DNA of 56,631 nt, from assembly GCA_030602885.1 (NCBI GenBank), contig JAUVYV010000023.1:1-56631 (forward strand), read 5' to 3'. This document shows, one piece after another, positions 34,172 through 42,470 of the stretch. This DNA is from Phycisphaerales bacterium (lineage in GTDB: Bacteria > Planctomycetota > Phycisphaerae > Sedimentisphaerales > Anaerobacaceae). A program made the translations under genes and the position numbers. Below the pieces are notes generated by a model, which saw nothing but the letters and a program-made list of their open reading frames with translations, did not search any database and was not told the DNA's origin. The stretch's first letter is position 1; each line of letters starts with the position of its first letter.

Positions 34172-35410
34172 TCACTCCTTCTTATCAACATCCTTGCACA
34201 ACCCGTTTATACTGTCCTGCGAAACAACCGCCCCCGCATTGATGTGAGTGCCCGCCTCAAGCGTAAGCGGCGCTATCAAAACCGAACCCGAACCAATGTA
34301 GCAGGCGTCACCTATCTCGGTCCGGTTGATTTTCTTGCCGTCGTAGTTCGCCGTTATCGAACCCGCACCCACGTTCACATCCTTGCCCACCGTCGCATCA
34401 CCCAAATAACTGTGGTGCCTCGCACGCACGCCATCGGCCAGGCTCGAATTCTTCACCTCGGTAAACACACCAAGCACTACGTCGTCGCCAAGAACCGTCC
34501 CGCTCCGCAAAAACGCAAAAGGCCCAACCCTGCAGTTGCCGCCAATCTTCACCTCACCGTGAATATACGTAAACGGCTCGATAACCGTATCCTGACCAAT
34601 CTCCGCCCTCGCATCAATCCACGTATTCGGCGGATCAACTATCGTCACACCATTCTCCATAAGCCGACCTTGTATCCGATCCTGCATTATCTTGCCCGCT
34701 TCGCTGAGCTCAGCCCTGCTGTTCACCCCCATCGCCTCCTCGGGACGAACCGCCGTCACCGCAACCACCTTATGACCGCTCGCTATCATCAACGCCAGCG
34801 CATCCGTCAAATAATACTCACCCTTGACATTATCCGGCTCAATCTTTTCCAGCGCCTCAAAAAGTGGCTTGTTATCAAACAGATAATAGCTCGGATTGAC
34901 TTCCCTTATCTTCAACTGCTCGTCAGTACAGTCACTGTGCTCGACAATCCCCTGAAGATTGCCGTAGGCATCCCGGATTATGCGCCCATAGCCGGCCGGG
35001 TCATCGAGTACCGCTGTAGCTAACGTCGCCGCCGGCTTCTCCGACTCGCCCTTGTCGATAAGTGTCCGTAGTGTCTCAGTCCGAATCAAAGGCCCGTCCC
35101 CGCAGAGTATCAGCGTCTGGCCGTCGAAATCCTGCAAATACTCCCTGCAGCACATCACCGCATTAGCCGTCCCCTTCTGCTCATGCTGCGTAACCCACAC
35201 GACATCATTCGCATCCTTGAAACGCTCTTCAACGTGCTCCGCACTGTACCCGACTACGACATATATCTTATCTACACCCACTCCCCGGCAGGCATCAAGC
35301 ACATACCAAAGCATAGGCCGACCGCACACCTCGTGCAGCACCTTTGCAAGCTTCGTATTCATCCGCTTGCTTATCCCCGCAGCCAAAATTATCGCTACCC
35401 TGTCCGCCAT
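34172..35410 (-). CDS. glmU: GlmU-like UDP-GlcNAc pyrophosphorylase/acetyltransferase
   Basis: GlmU acetylates GlcN-1-P and joins it to UTP, giving UDP-GlcNAc for peptidoglycan and lipid A. Residues 1-230 are the nucleotidyltransferase: AAGISKRMNTKLAKVLHEV with the Arg and Lys of the family loop, LILCGDGPLI, and NVKGEYYLTD. The rest is a hexapeptide beta-helix with VRARHHSYLGDATVGKDVNV, where the catalytic His of GlmU is kept, and GAGSITANYDG. At 412 residues it is about 45 shorter than E. coli GlmU, mainly from missing early coils. The usual GxGTRM loop reads GISKRM. The position before prs is classic. Confidence 0.9.
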   Translation of the reverse strand: MADRVAIILAAGISKRMNTKLAKVLHEVCGRPMLWYVLDACRGVGVDKIYVVVGYSAEHVEERFKDANDVVWVTQHEQKGTANAVMCCREYLQDFDGQTLILCGDGPLIRTETLRTLIDKGESEKPAATLATAVLDDPAGYGRIIRDAYGNLQGIVEHSDCTDEQLKIREVNPSYYLFDNKPLFEALEKIEPDNVKGEYYLTDALALMIASGHKVVAVTAVRPEEAMGVNSRAELSEAGKIMQDRIQGRLMENGVTIVDPPNTWIDARAEIGQDTVIEPFTYIHGEVKIGGNCRVGPFAFLRSGTVLGDDVVLGVFTEVKNSSLADGVRARHHSYLGDATVGKDVNVGAGSITANYDGKKINRTEIGDACYIGSGSVLIAPLTLEAGTHINAGAVVSQDSINGLCKDVDKKE

Positions 35411-35424
35411 CTTTCCTCAAAAAT

Positions 35425-35460
35425 GTCATTGCGAGCGAACCAAAGGTTCGCGTGGCAATC
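35425..35460. repeat. Dispersed palindromic repeat, second copy
   Basis: GTCATTGCGAG at one end and CGTGGCAATC at the other match the ends of 11652-11683 in reverse orientation. The middle is a different palindrome (GCGAACC-AAA-GGTTCGC). Confidence 0.6.
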
Positions 35461-35473
35461 TATGTCTTTTCCT

Positions 35474-35508
35474 CAATTTTGATATTTGATTTTTGCTCTT
35501 CGATTTTT
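35474..35508. repeat. Heptamer array, GATTTTT type, after tRNA-Gln
   Basis: Units CAATTTT, GATATTT, GATTTTT, GCTCTTC and GATTTTT keep a 7-bp phase. The array lies 10 nt past the 3' end of tRNA-Gln and 63 nt before glmU. Confidence 0.45.
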
Positions 35509-35518
35509 TTTCTCAAAC

Positions 35519-35590
35519 CTACCCGGCCAGGACTCGAACCTGGAATGTAGGCACCAAAAGCCCATGTGTTACCAATTACACCACCGGGTA
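35519..35590 (-). tRNA. tRNA-Gln (UUG)
   Basis: The minus strand forms a 72-nt cloverleaf: acceptor TACCCGG/CCGGGTA with U1-A72 and discriminator G73 as usual for tRNA-Gln, U8, D stem GTGT/ACAC, anticodon stem TGGGC/GCCTA (one G-U) around TTTTGGT (anticodon TTG), and T arm CCAGG-TTCGAGT-CCTGG. CCA is not encoded. It is directly upstream of glmU and probably in the same transcript. Confidence 0.95.
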
Positions 35591-35793
35591 GCAACTGTCA
35601 CAAACAATACTACCCAACAGCCAAAAAAACAATCCATGTTCTTAGCAAAAGCTGTCACGGAGGCCGAAAAAGACTCAGGCCTGACCTGACCCCGTCGGAG
35701 GCTTGAGTCAGCCACGCCGTGATTCTGCTGACCCCAATAGCCGCTGGCACGCGACCACCGCCACCCCGTGCGACGGAGCATATCAAAACGGGT

Positions 35794-35823
35794 AATATAA
35801 TATATTGCCCCGCCTCGATTCAA
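35794..35823 (-). promoter_or_regulatory. Candidate sigma70 promoter for tRNA-Gln/glmU block
   Basis: On the minus strand TTGAAT (35818-35823) is followed after 18 nt by TATATT (35794-35799), five of six -10 bases correct, in an AT-rich patch within GC-rich surroundings. It is about 200 nt upstream of tRNA-Gln, heading into the long gene block. Confidence 0.45.
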
Positions 35824-35853
35824 CAGTTTTTCTCGATTTCTGAAAAAAAGCCT

Positions 35854-37080
35854 TCATAGCCCCTTCACCCGCTCTTCCACGGGTGCCAGCGGCGGCAGAT
35901 TGCTCACCGGCTTGTCTAAGTAAAAATAAGCGCAGCTCGACCAGTCGTCCTGCCTCTCGAAAAGCGGTACGTCCTTCTGCATCTCCCAGTCAATCTCAAC
36001 AAGCCCCGGCCCGGTCTTGTGAAGCACCTGCTTGCGGGCCTTGAACTTATCGAACGTACCTCTGTCCGCCGCCCCTATCTGTTGAATCGTCACCCGTATA
36101 TCGTTGCTGAAATAAACCGGGTCCGGTATATGCAGCCGGTAAAAACAAAACTGCATGTTCTCATGGTCGGCTAAGTGACAACCCTCGTAAGGCTGTGCAT
36201 ACCGCCCCTGTCCCCACCCCGTACCGATGTAATCCTCCGTCCCCGTCCCGCAAAGCGTCGGGTAATCCGTGTCGCCGTCAAGGTATATCTTCACCTCCCC
36301 CTCACCCCACCAGGAATTAAGGTACTTTTCCGTATCCGCAATCACTCCCACGTTCACACCCAGAAACCTCCCGGCCCCCTCCACCTTCGGCAAAAACTCG
36401 TAATCCTTCTGCAATGTCGTCGGATTCTCACGCCGCCAGTGTGCATGAAAATACATCACGTCGTCGCCGAGCTTATCGCCGACCGTGTAATCAACCTCGA
36501 AAAACAGCGCCCAAAGACCGTGCTCGGTCTCGTTCGTTATCTCAATCTTCATCCCCTTCTTAAACGGCATCGGAATACTGCAGTTAAAGCTCCTCCCCTC
36601 CGGACTTGAAAAAAGCGCCGAGTTGAACTTCGACATCTTCCCCAGCCCGTGACAGAAAAAATCCCCCAAAGGCGCCGATACCGCTGGCTTGTCCTCCCCA
36701 TCCCAGTACATATCAATCCGCGCTCCACGCAGCATCTTACCTAATCGCTCCCGTTCTTCTTTCGGCCCCCACTCCCAGCAGCCGATTATCGTACCCCATA
36801 TCCGCCGAACCATCCCGCTCTGTCCCTTAACCTCCGCCACAACCTGGCTTTTACCCGGCTCCAGGCCGAAACACGGCGTACCCTTCCTGCCTCCCTTGGT
36901 CTTTCCGCCTGCACCCCTCTCTGCCTTCGGGTTCTCCGCCGTAGCCCATCGAGTCTGAACACCTTTCGGCAATACATAAAGCGGCGTTGAATCCCCCGCC
37001 AATACCGACTCATCCTTTCCCATAACGTACCCCGCACTGCAAACAACAACCAATGTCACAAAGGCCAAATAACTCTTCAT
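35854..37080 (-). CDS. Secreted GH172 (DUF2961) protein, second copy
   Basis: The 408-residue exported protein has a signal peptide (MKSYLAFVTLVVVCSAGYVM) and the family blocks GQSGMVRRIWGTIIG, IDMYWDGEDKPAVSAPLGDFF and EVKIYLDGDTDYPTLCGTGT with EDYIGTGWGQGRYAQPYEG after it. Acidic residues of the catalytic region are in the same places as in 15651-16874, but overall the two proteins differ widely. The ATG at 37080 has AAGGAG 8 nt upstream. It is the last gene of a five-gene sugar cluster and follows the Gfo/Idh gene by 27 nt. Confidence 0.9.
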   Translation of the reverse strand: MKSYLAFVTLVVVCSAGYVMGKDESVLAGDSTPLYVLPKGVQTRWATAENPKAERGAGGKTKGGRKGTPCFGLEPGKSQVVAEVKGQSGMVRRIWGTIIGCWEWGPKEERERLGKMLRGARIDMYWDGEDKPAVSAPLGDFFCHGLGKMSKFNSALFSSPEGRSFNCSIPMPFKKGMKIEITNETEHGLWALFFEVDYTVGDKLGDDVMYFHAHWRRENPTTLQKDYEFLPKVEGAGRFLGVNVGVIADTEKYLNSWWGEGEVKIYLDGDTDYPTLCGTGTEDYIGTGWGQGRYAQPYEGCHLADHENMQFCFYRLHIPDPVYFSNDIRVTIQQIGAADRGTFDKFKARKQVLHKTGPGLVEIDWEMQKDVPLFERQDDWSSCAYFYLDKPVSNLPPLAPVEERVKGL

Positions 37081-37107
37081 AACCAATTCTCCTTATCAAA
37101 AAGGAAA

Positions 37108-38475
37108 TCACAAATGCCACGGACTCCGCATAGAACGACTCAGATAGCGGCTCGCCTCATCATCACCAACAAACCGCTCCTCCACCGGATCCCACTTTAG
37201 CTTCCGCTCCAGCTTCATAGAAATGATGCCAAGATGACCAATAGAAATCGACCGCTGCCCAACCTCAGCCGGAGCTATCGTCTGCTTACGACTGCGAACG
37301 CAGTCCACGAAATTCCGCTTATGGTTGTCACTTCGGTAAAGATGAATCTCATCAGGGCCGAATCTCTCTCGAACCAGCGATTGCGGATAAACAGCCAGCC
37401 CCGACCGATTGACCTGAACCCAACCGTCCTCACCCTCGAATAATACGCCAATTGTCCGACCGGAAGAGCCCGACGCAAACTTAATCCCGTCTCGCCCGCT
37501 CGGAAACTGCTCCGCATCCGTTACTATCATCGTAAATCCCTCCGCGTAGCGACACTCGAACCGATAACTAACTATCGTGTCCCAAAAACCGCCCTTCAAA
37601 AACTCCCCCTCTCCTTCAACCTCAACAGGCCCGGTCAGCTCCGTCCCCATACCCCATTGCGCGATATCACAGTGATGACCCGACCAATCCGTTATCGACC
37701 CGCCCGCGTAATCGCTCTTCCAGCGGAAATTGCCGTGAACCGTCCACTTGCAATAAGGCCGCCACGGAGCAGGGCCTAACCACATATCGTAATCAAGCTC
37801 CTCAGGAACCGGCTCAGGTACCAGCGGCCCGGTCCACCCTCCACCACGCGGCAGCCCCACTCGAACCGTCCTGACCTTCCCGATTCGCCCGTTGCGTACT
37901 AATTCACACGCAAACCGAAATATCCCCCACGACCGCTGCTGACTGCCAACCTGAAAAACCGCACCGTATCTTCGCACCGCCTCAACCACCGCTTGCCCCT
38001 CCACAACACTGTAGGCCAACGGCTTCTCACAATATACATCCTTGCCCGCTTCAACCGCAGCTATCGAGGTTAGCGCATGCCAGTGGTCCGGAGTCGCCAC
38101 CATCACCGCGTCGATATCGCCCCGCGCCACCAGCTCGCGAAAATCCCCGTACGCCGCGCAGTCCTTGTTCCCGTACTTCTCATTCACAACGTCAATCAGC
38201 CGCTGTCGGTTGTTTGCATCCACATCGCAGGACGCGACGACCTGAACCTCTGGTTGGCCGAGAAAACCGCCCGAAGGCGTCCCCGAATAATCGCTCCCCA
38301 CCATATTTCCAAGGCCCTGGTGGCCAACTCCGATACCGGCCATCACGATTCGCTCACTCGCCGCAACAGCCCCCCACTTGCCAAGCGCAGCCGACGAAAC
38401 AATATATGGAAACCCCACGGCACTGGCCGCCGCCCGCCCAAGAAACTCACGCCTCGATATTCTGCCTGTCGCCAT
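37108..38475 (-). CDS. Tat-exported Gfo/Idh/MocA oxidoreductase
   Basis: The 455-residue protein begins with a twin-arginine signal (RISRREFLGRAAASAVGF), so it is exported folded with its cofactor. The Rossmann domain follows (IVMAGIGVGHQGLGNM), then VMVATPDHWHALTSIAAVEAG and YCEKPLAYSVVEGQAV with the catalytic Lys. The C-terminal half contains GGSITDWSGHHCDIAQWG, typical of planctomycete family members. Such enzymes oxidise or reduce sugars with bound NAD(H), often at C3. Its neighbours (isomerase, DUF1080) support a 3-keto sugar role. Confidence 0.88.
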   Translation of the reverse strand: MATGRISRREFLGRAAASAVGFPYIVSSAALGKWGAVAASERIVMAGIGVGHQGLGNMVGSDYSGTPSGGFLGQPEVQVVASCDVDANNRQRLIDVVNEKYGNKDCAAYGDFRELVARGDIDAVMVATPDHWHALTSIAAVEAGKDVYCEKPLAYSVVEGQAVVEAVRRYGAVFQVGSQQRSWGIFRFACELVRNGRIGKVRTVRVGLPRGGGWTGPLVPEPVPEELDYDMWLGPAPWRPYCKWTVHGNFRWKSDYAGGSITDWSGHHCDIAQWGMGTELTGPVEVEGEGEFLKGGFWDTIVSYRFECRYAEGFTMIVTDAEQFPSGRDGIKFASGSSGRTIGVLFEGEDGWVQVNRSGLAVYPQSLVRERFGPDEIHLYRSDNHKRNFVDCVRSRKQTIAPAEVGQRSISIGHLGIISMKLERKLKWDPVEERFVGDDEASRYLSRSMRSPWHL

Positions 38476-38526
38476 CACATCACCTGCCCTGACAAACCTT
38501 ACTCAAATAGCTCCTGACGGATTATA

Positions 38527-38561
38527 AATCGAAAATCGTAAATCGAAAATCGAAAATCCGC
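38527..38561. repeat. Heptamer array, AATCGAA type
   Basis: Five 7-bp units (AATCGAA, AATCGTA, AATCGAA, AATCGAA, AATCCGC) lie 22 nt beyond the stop codon of the isomerase gene and upstream of the Gfo/Idh start. Confidence 0.7.
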
Positions 38562-38583
38562 CCATCTGTCATAACAACAAAAC

Positions 38584-39441
38584 TCACCTCAGCCCCGCAG
38601 CCGCCCACTGCTCCTGCAAAAACCTGGCGCTCTCGGTATAAACCTCTTCCGCACTGTCGAAAAAGTCACGCCACACCCGCGTCGCCGCCGCCAAGTCCGG
38701 CAGCGCTCGCCCGAACGCCTCAACCGTCAGCCACCCATCGTAACCACTCGACCGCAACGCCTTGAACGTCCCCGCCCAGTCAATATGCCCCCTGCCCGGA
38801 ATCCCCCGGTCGTTCTCCGATATGTGCACGTGCTTTATCTGCTCGATATTGCGCCCGATACAGCCCACCGGGTCGCGCTCTTCGATGTTCGCGTGGAACG
38901 TATCAAACAACAGACCGAAGTTCTCACGCCCAACCTTCCTCGCATACGCCGCAGCATCATCCGTCAGATTCATAAAGTAGCACTCGAACCTGTTCAGCGC
39001 CTCTAATCCAAGCACAACATTCGCAGCCGCCGCATAATCAGCCGCCTGCCGATGCACCTCAACACCCCGCTCTATCTCCTCACCACTCGCCCCCTCACCG
39101 GTAAAAACTCCTAACGGCTGATAGAATGGCCCGCACAAAACCTCGGACCTAACCGCTTCCGAACAGTCAATCGCCCACTTCAGATGGTCCAGACCACCCT
39201 GGCGATGATTCGCATCGGCGCTTATCGGATTGTGCTCCTCATCCGGTATCACCGTCACCGTCGTACACCCCAGCCCGTTGTCTTTGAGCGCCTCACCGAC
39301 CTTCTCGAAGTCAGATACCTCCCCGGCGAATACCGGTATCTCAACACCATCGAAACCCGCCGACTTGAGCTTCTCAAACAGCACGAAGTCATCCTCAGTC
39401 ACGTGCGTCGTCCAGAGCAGCATATTGAACCCCGTCTTCAT
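38584..39441 (-). CDS. TIM-barrel sugar isomerase/epimerase
   Basis: The 285-residue protein is an AP-endonuclease-2-like TIM barrel of the sugar phosphate isomerase/epimerase group (tagatose 3-epimerase or hydroxypyruvate isomerase relatives). Metal-ligand positions are visible: VLGLEALNRFECYF (Glu), LLFDTFHANIEERD (Asp and His), HVHISENDRGIPGRGHIDW (His, Asp) and GWLTVEAFGR (Glu). The same fold also occurs in 3-keto-sugar-processing enzymes, which fits the cluster. AGAGGAATT precedes the ATG. Confidence 0.85.
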   Translation of the reverse strand: MKTGFNMLLWTTHVTEDDFVLFEKLKSAGFDGVEIPVFAGEVSDFEKVGEALKDNGLGCTTVTVIPDEEHNPISADANHRQGGLDHLKWAIDCSEAVRSEVLCGPFYQPLGVFTGEGASGEEIERGVEVHRQAADYAAAANVVLGLEALNRFECYFMNLTDDAAAYARKVGRENFGLLFDTFHANIEERDPVGCIGRNIEQIKHVHISENDRGIPGRGHIDWAGTFKALRSSGYDGWLTVEAFGRALPDLAAATRVWRDFFDSAEEVYTESARFLQEQWAAAGLR

Positions 39442-39468
39442 ACCGAATTCCTCTCAACTATAAAGTAG

Positions 39469-39487
39469 CACGGGCATCCTGCCCGTG
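39469..39487. repeat. GCACGGGCA palindrome between isomerase and DUF1080 genes
   Basis: CACGGGCA and TGCCCGTG pair perfectly around three bases. It resembles the extragenic palindromes elsewhere in the window. The plus-strand side is followed by ATTTTAG, the minus-strand side has no T tract, so it is a poor terminator for the minus-strand genes. Confidence 0.5.
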
Positions 39488-39502
39488 ATTTTAGAAGGCT
39501 GA

Positions 39503-40147
39503 CTACAACTGCTTTAAAACAATGTCCTTGTACCATATCTCGCTCGGCCCGCCACCGTGTACCTGCAGCCCAATCAGCCCCACCTGCTCAATCGACCCAT
39601 CCTGCTCGACATAATCAATCGTCTTATAACCGTTAAGCCATAACTCTATCCGCTTGCCCTCGCACCTTATACGATAATCGTTCCAGCCGTCGCGCCTCAG
39701 CACCTTCTCTAATTCGCCTGCATCAGGCTTGGCCAACATCCGGTTCCGCCGCGACTCATCATACAGGGCCCCCCAGCAACCCATTCCAATATCCGCCTGA
39801 TACCCAATCATCTCATGACCGCCCGCAACGCGCCTGCTGCGAATCTGTATCCCCGCGTTGCCATCCCCAACTAACTTAAAACTCAGCCGAAGCTCAAAGT
39901 CACCATACTCCTTTAGCGTACACAGAAATTCATTCCGCGGTATCGCCTTCTCAAGCGACCCGCCAACAATCGCCCCATCGGCAATCCTGAAACTGCTCTT
40001 GTCCCCCTCCCAACCTGCAAAACTCTCCCCGTCGAACAATCGCACGAATCCCTCCTTCTCAAGTGCCGCGTACGGACACTCGGAAACGCCACCACAGCCG
40101 CAAAGCAATACACCAAAAACCGCAATACTCATAAATCTGGTCATCAT
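39503..40147 (-). CDS. DUF1080 (3-keto-disaccharide hydrolase-like) lipoprotein
   Basis: The 214-residue protein has a lipoprotein signal (SIAVFGVLLCGCGG, lipobox LCGC) and one DUF1080 lectin-like beta-jellyroll: FVRLFDGESFAGWEGD, SFRIADGAIVGG, NEFLCTLKEYGDFELRLSFK, NAGIQIRSRR and DGWNDYRIRCEGKRIELWLNG. The family contains hydrolases that split glycosides oxidised to the 3-keto form. It precedes the isomerase and exported dehydrogenase genes on the same strand. The ATG at 40147 has AGGAG at proper spacing. Confidence 0.88.
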   Translation of the reverse strand: MMTRFMSIAVFGVLLCGCGGVSECPYAALEKEGFVRLFDGESFAGWEGDKSSFRIADGAIVGGSLEKAIPRNEFLCTLKEYGDFELRLSFKLVGDGNAGIQIRSRRVAGGHEMIGYQADIGMGCWGALYDESRRNRMLAKPDAGELEKVLRRDGWNDYRIRCEGKRIELWLNGYKTIDYVEQDGSIEQVGLIGLQVHGGGPSEIWYKDIVLKQL

Positions 40148-40277
40148 AAACACTCCTAAACCAATTTTCCGGCCCTGCAAAACAGATTCCCTAAAAAACC
40201 CTTTTGACCTGTCGTCCTGCCTGAATTAAACTCGTTATTTCGTCTTTATACAAGGGCAAAATAACAGGGGCCGACCA

Positions 40278-41429
40278 ATGCGAACACAAATAACACTACT
40301 GCTTGTAACCGCAGCCATATCACTCGCCGGCTGCTCACAACAAAACCTCGCCTTCCAAAAAACCAGAATCGGCAATGTAACCTATGAAGCCGTCTCCATC
40401 TTCGACGTCGATAAGGACAGCCGGCTCGACATCGTCTCCGGCGAATACTTCTTCCCCGGCCCAGACTTCAAAAAACAGCACAAAATCTGCGACGTCGCAC
40501 CAAACGAAGATTACTACGACGACTTCGCCGACTACCCCCTCGACGTTGACGGCGACGGTTACCTCGATATCGTCACAGGCGGCTGGTGGGGACAGACACT
40601 CCGATGGCGTCAAAACCCAAAAGGTAAAACCACCGAATGGACCATCCACGACATCGATAAGTGCGGCAGCATCGAAACCATCCGATGCTGGGATATCGAC
40701 GGCGACGGAATCGTCGAAGTCGTCCCCAACCTCCCCGGAAATCACCTCTTCGCCTATAAACTCATCACCGACAGCTCCGGAAAAGGTACGGGCAAATTCA
40801 AAAAGCTCCTCATCTTCAACCAGAACCAGGGCCACGGACTCGGATTCGGCGACATCAACTGCGATGGCCGCGCCGACTTCATCCTCGCCGCCGGATGGCT
40901 CGAAGCACCAAAAGACGACCCCCTGAACAACAAATGGAAATGGCACGGCGAATTCAACCTCGGCACCGCTTCCGTCCCCATCCTCGTTTACGATGTCAAC
41001 CAAGACAAGTTCCCCGACCTCATCCTCAGCAACGCCCACGATTACGGCCTCTACTGGCTCGAACAGAAAATCAAAGACGGCAGGAGAACCTGGATAAAAC
41101 ACGACATCGACCCCCACCGCTCACAATACCACGACCTCCAGCTACACGACATAGACAATGACAGCCAACCTGAGCTAATCACAGGAAAAAGATACCGCGC
41201 CCACCTCGGCAAAGACCCCGGCTCAGCAGACCCCATCGGCCTGTACTATTTCGAAATCAACGGTGGAAAATTCGACCGCGTCACACTCGACTTCGGCCCG
41301 CCATCACAGGCAAGCGGAGCAGGCATCTACTTCTGGGTCGAAGACCTCGACAACAACGGATACAAGGACATCATCGCACCCGGAAAAGAAGGACTCTACC
41401 TGTTCAAAAACCTCGGCCCTGAAAAATAA
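40278..41429 (+). CDS. FG-GAP/VCBS repeat lipoprotein
   Basis: The 383-residue protein begins with a lipoprotein signal (LLLVTAAISLAGCSQ). The body is a run of beta-propeller FG-GAP blades with Ca-binding DxDxDG-like loops: FDVDKDSRLDIVSGEYFF, LDVDGDGYLDIVTGGWW, WDIDGDGIVEVVPN, GDINCDGRADFILAAGW, YDVNQDKFPDLILSN and EDLDNNGYKDIIAPG. Such proteins bind ligands or partners at the cell surface. It is divergent from the DUF1080 gene with a gap of 130 nt and probably belongs to the same sugar locus. Confidence 0.85.
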   Translation: MRTQITLLLVTAAISLAGCSQQNLAFQKTRIGNVTYEAVSIFDVDKDSRLDIVSGEYFFPGPDFKKQHKICDVAPNEDYYDDFADYPLDVDGDGYLDIVTGGWWGQTLRWRQNPKGKTTEWTIHDIDKCGSIETIRCWDIDGDGIVEVVPNLPGNHLFAYKLITDSSGKGTGKFKKLLIFNQNQGHGLGFGDINCDGRADFILAAGWLEAPKDDPLNNKWKWHGEFNLGTASVPILVYDVNQDKFPDLILSNAHDYGLYWLEQKIKDGRRTWIKHDIDPHRSQYHDLQLHDIDNDSQPELITGKRYRAHLGKDPGSADPIGLYYFEINGGKFDRVTLDFGPPSQASGAGIYFWVEDLDNNGYKDIIAPGKEGLYLFKNLGPEK

Positions 41430-41445
41430 CAGCGGACCAAAAAAC

Positions 41446-42447
41446 CTACTGCAAAGACGCCGGCTGATTACCGTCTGCCACTGCCGGCTCCGCACGCTCG
41501 CTCATCTCAAAAGTCACGACACGGTGCGTCTTCACCAGCTCAGTTGTACTCTCACGCCGCCGTATAGGCCCGCCCGGTACGACCCGCATCTGCTCTTTTG
41601 TCTCCTGCGTCACCTCGCTGTGAATAATCATACCGCTCGACTCCTCTATCTCTATCAGCCCAGTACCCGTCCCTGAAATCTCACGCCGCATCTTCACACC
41701 CCTCACATCAACCGGCTCGGCCTTGGGATTCGACTTCACAACTATACCCACTTCGACAACCACCACTCCGTCCTTGACCTCCTTCACCAGCCATGTCGTC
41801 TCCACAATCTGCGCAGAGACCTCAGATGCCGGCGGCTTTCGGCTCCACGACTCACCTACCCCCACCGCCTTGTCCGGATATATCGCAAAGTAACCCTCCA
41901 GCTCGCGACTTACCGTGCCCTCATTAAGCTGCCGCTTCATAGACTCTAATATCTGTGCCTTTTGACGAACATTAGGAATCTTGCCCCGCACGCTGCTCAG
42001 CATCGTATCAAGACCGTTGATCTTCTCAACCCCGCCGTCAGGCGCCATCTTAATATAGAAACTCTCACCCAATATCAGGGCAAAACCAATCGCCTCAATC
42101 GGAACCGTCGTCTTTTTGTCCTTCGAGTCAAACTCTACATCCACCCCGGGCCCCTTCAACCTCAGGCTCGACTCCCTGTAAGCGTAGTTTATCCACGCAC
42201 TCCCGTCCGGCTCAACGTCCTGCACATCAAAATCGCTCACCATCTCCGTCACCTGATCGAGAGTATGCTCGCCGCCGCCAACCACCCTCGTAACCCGCTG
42301 CTCAACAACCTTCCTCAGCCGATACTTCTTGCCCGCCTCGAATCTCATCCGGTACTCGACCTTCTCCGCACCCGCACACAAGCCGATACAAGAAACAGCC
42401 GCAAACACCACAAATAAAACCGCTTTTCTGATTAACGCATCTCGCAT
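41446..42447 (-). CDS. Secreted protein of unknown function (DUF6263-like)
   Basis: The 333-residue protein has a signal peptide (MRDALIRKAVLFVVFAAVSC) and a beta-rich body: EYRMRFEAGKKYRLRKVVEQ, TEMVSDFDVQDVEPDGSAW, FYIKMAPDGGVEKINGLD, YPDKAVGVGESWSRKPPAS and GTGTGLIEIEESSGMIIHSE. This arrangement resembles secreted proteins annotated DUF6263, but I am not certain. The start at 42447 has GAGGATTTGAG upstream. It follows the PfkB gene by 23 nt. Confidence 0.65.
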   Translation of the reverse strand: MRDALIRKAVLFVVFAAVSCIGLCAGAEKVEYRMRFEAGKKYRLRKVVEQRVTRVVGGGEHTLDQVTEMVSDFDVQDVEPDGSAWINYAYRESSLRLKGPGVDVEFDSKDKKTTVPIEAIGFALILGESFYIKMAPDGGVEKINGLDTMLSSVRGKIPNVRQKAQILESMKRQLNEGTVSRELEGYFAIYPDKAVGVGESWSRKPPASEVSAQIVETTWLVKEVKDGVVVVEVGIVVKSNPKAEPVDVRGVKMRREISGTGTGLIEIEESSGMIIHSEVTQETKEQMRVVPGGPIRRRESTTELVKTHRVVTFEMSERAEPAVADGNQPASLQ

Positions 42448-42470
42448 CTCAAATCCTCGCAAATCTTTTC

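Larger units (their letters stand above)
35411..35853. other. Regulatory gap with tRNA-Gln, repeats and promoter
   Basis: Besides tRNA-Gln this stretch holds a dispersed palindromic repeat (35425-35460), a heptamer array (35474-35508), a GACTCAGGCCTGACC palindrome near 35669 with an inverted GGCTTGAGTC at 35700, and a minus-strand promoter candidate at 35794-35823. No further gene is supported. Confidence 0.55.

Noticed and set aside
39469-39487. Intrinsic terminator for the DUF1080 gene
   Set aside because: The hairpin lacks a T tract in the direction of the minus-strand genes and looks like the other extragenic palindromes.
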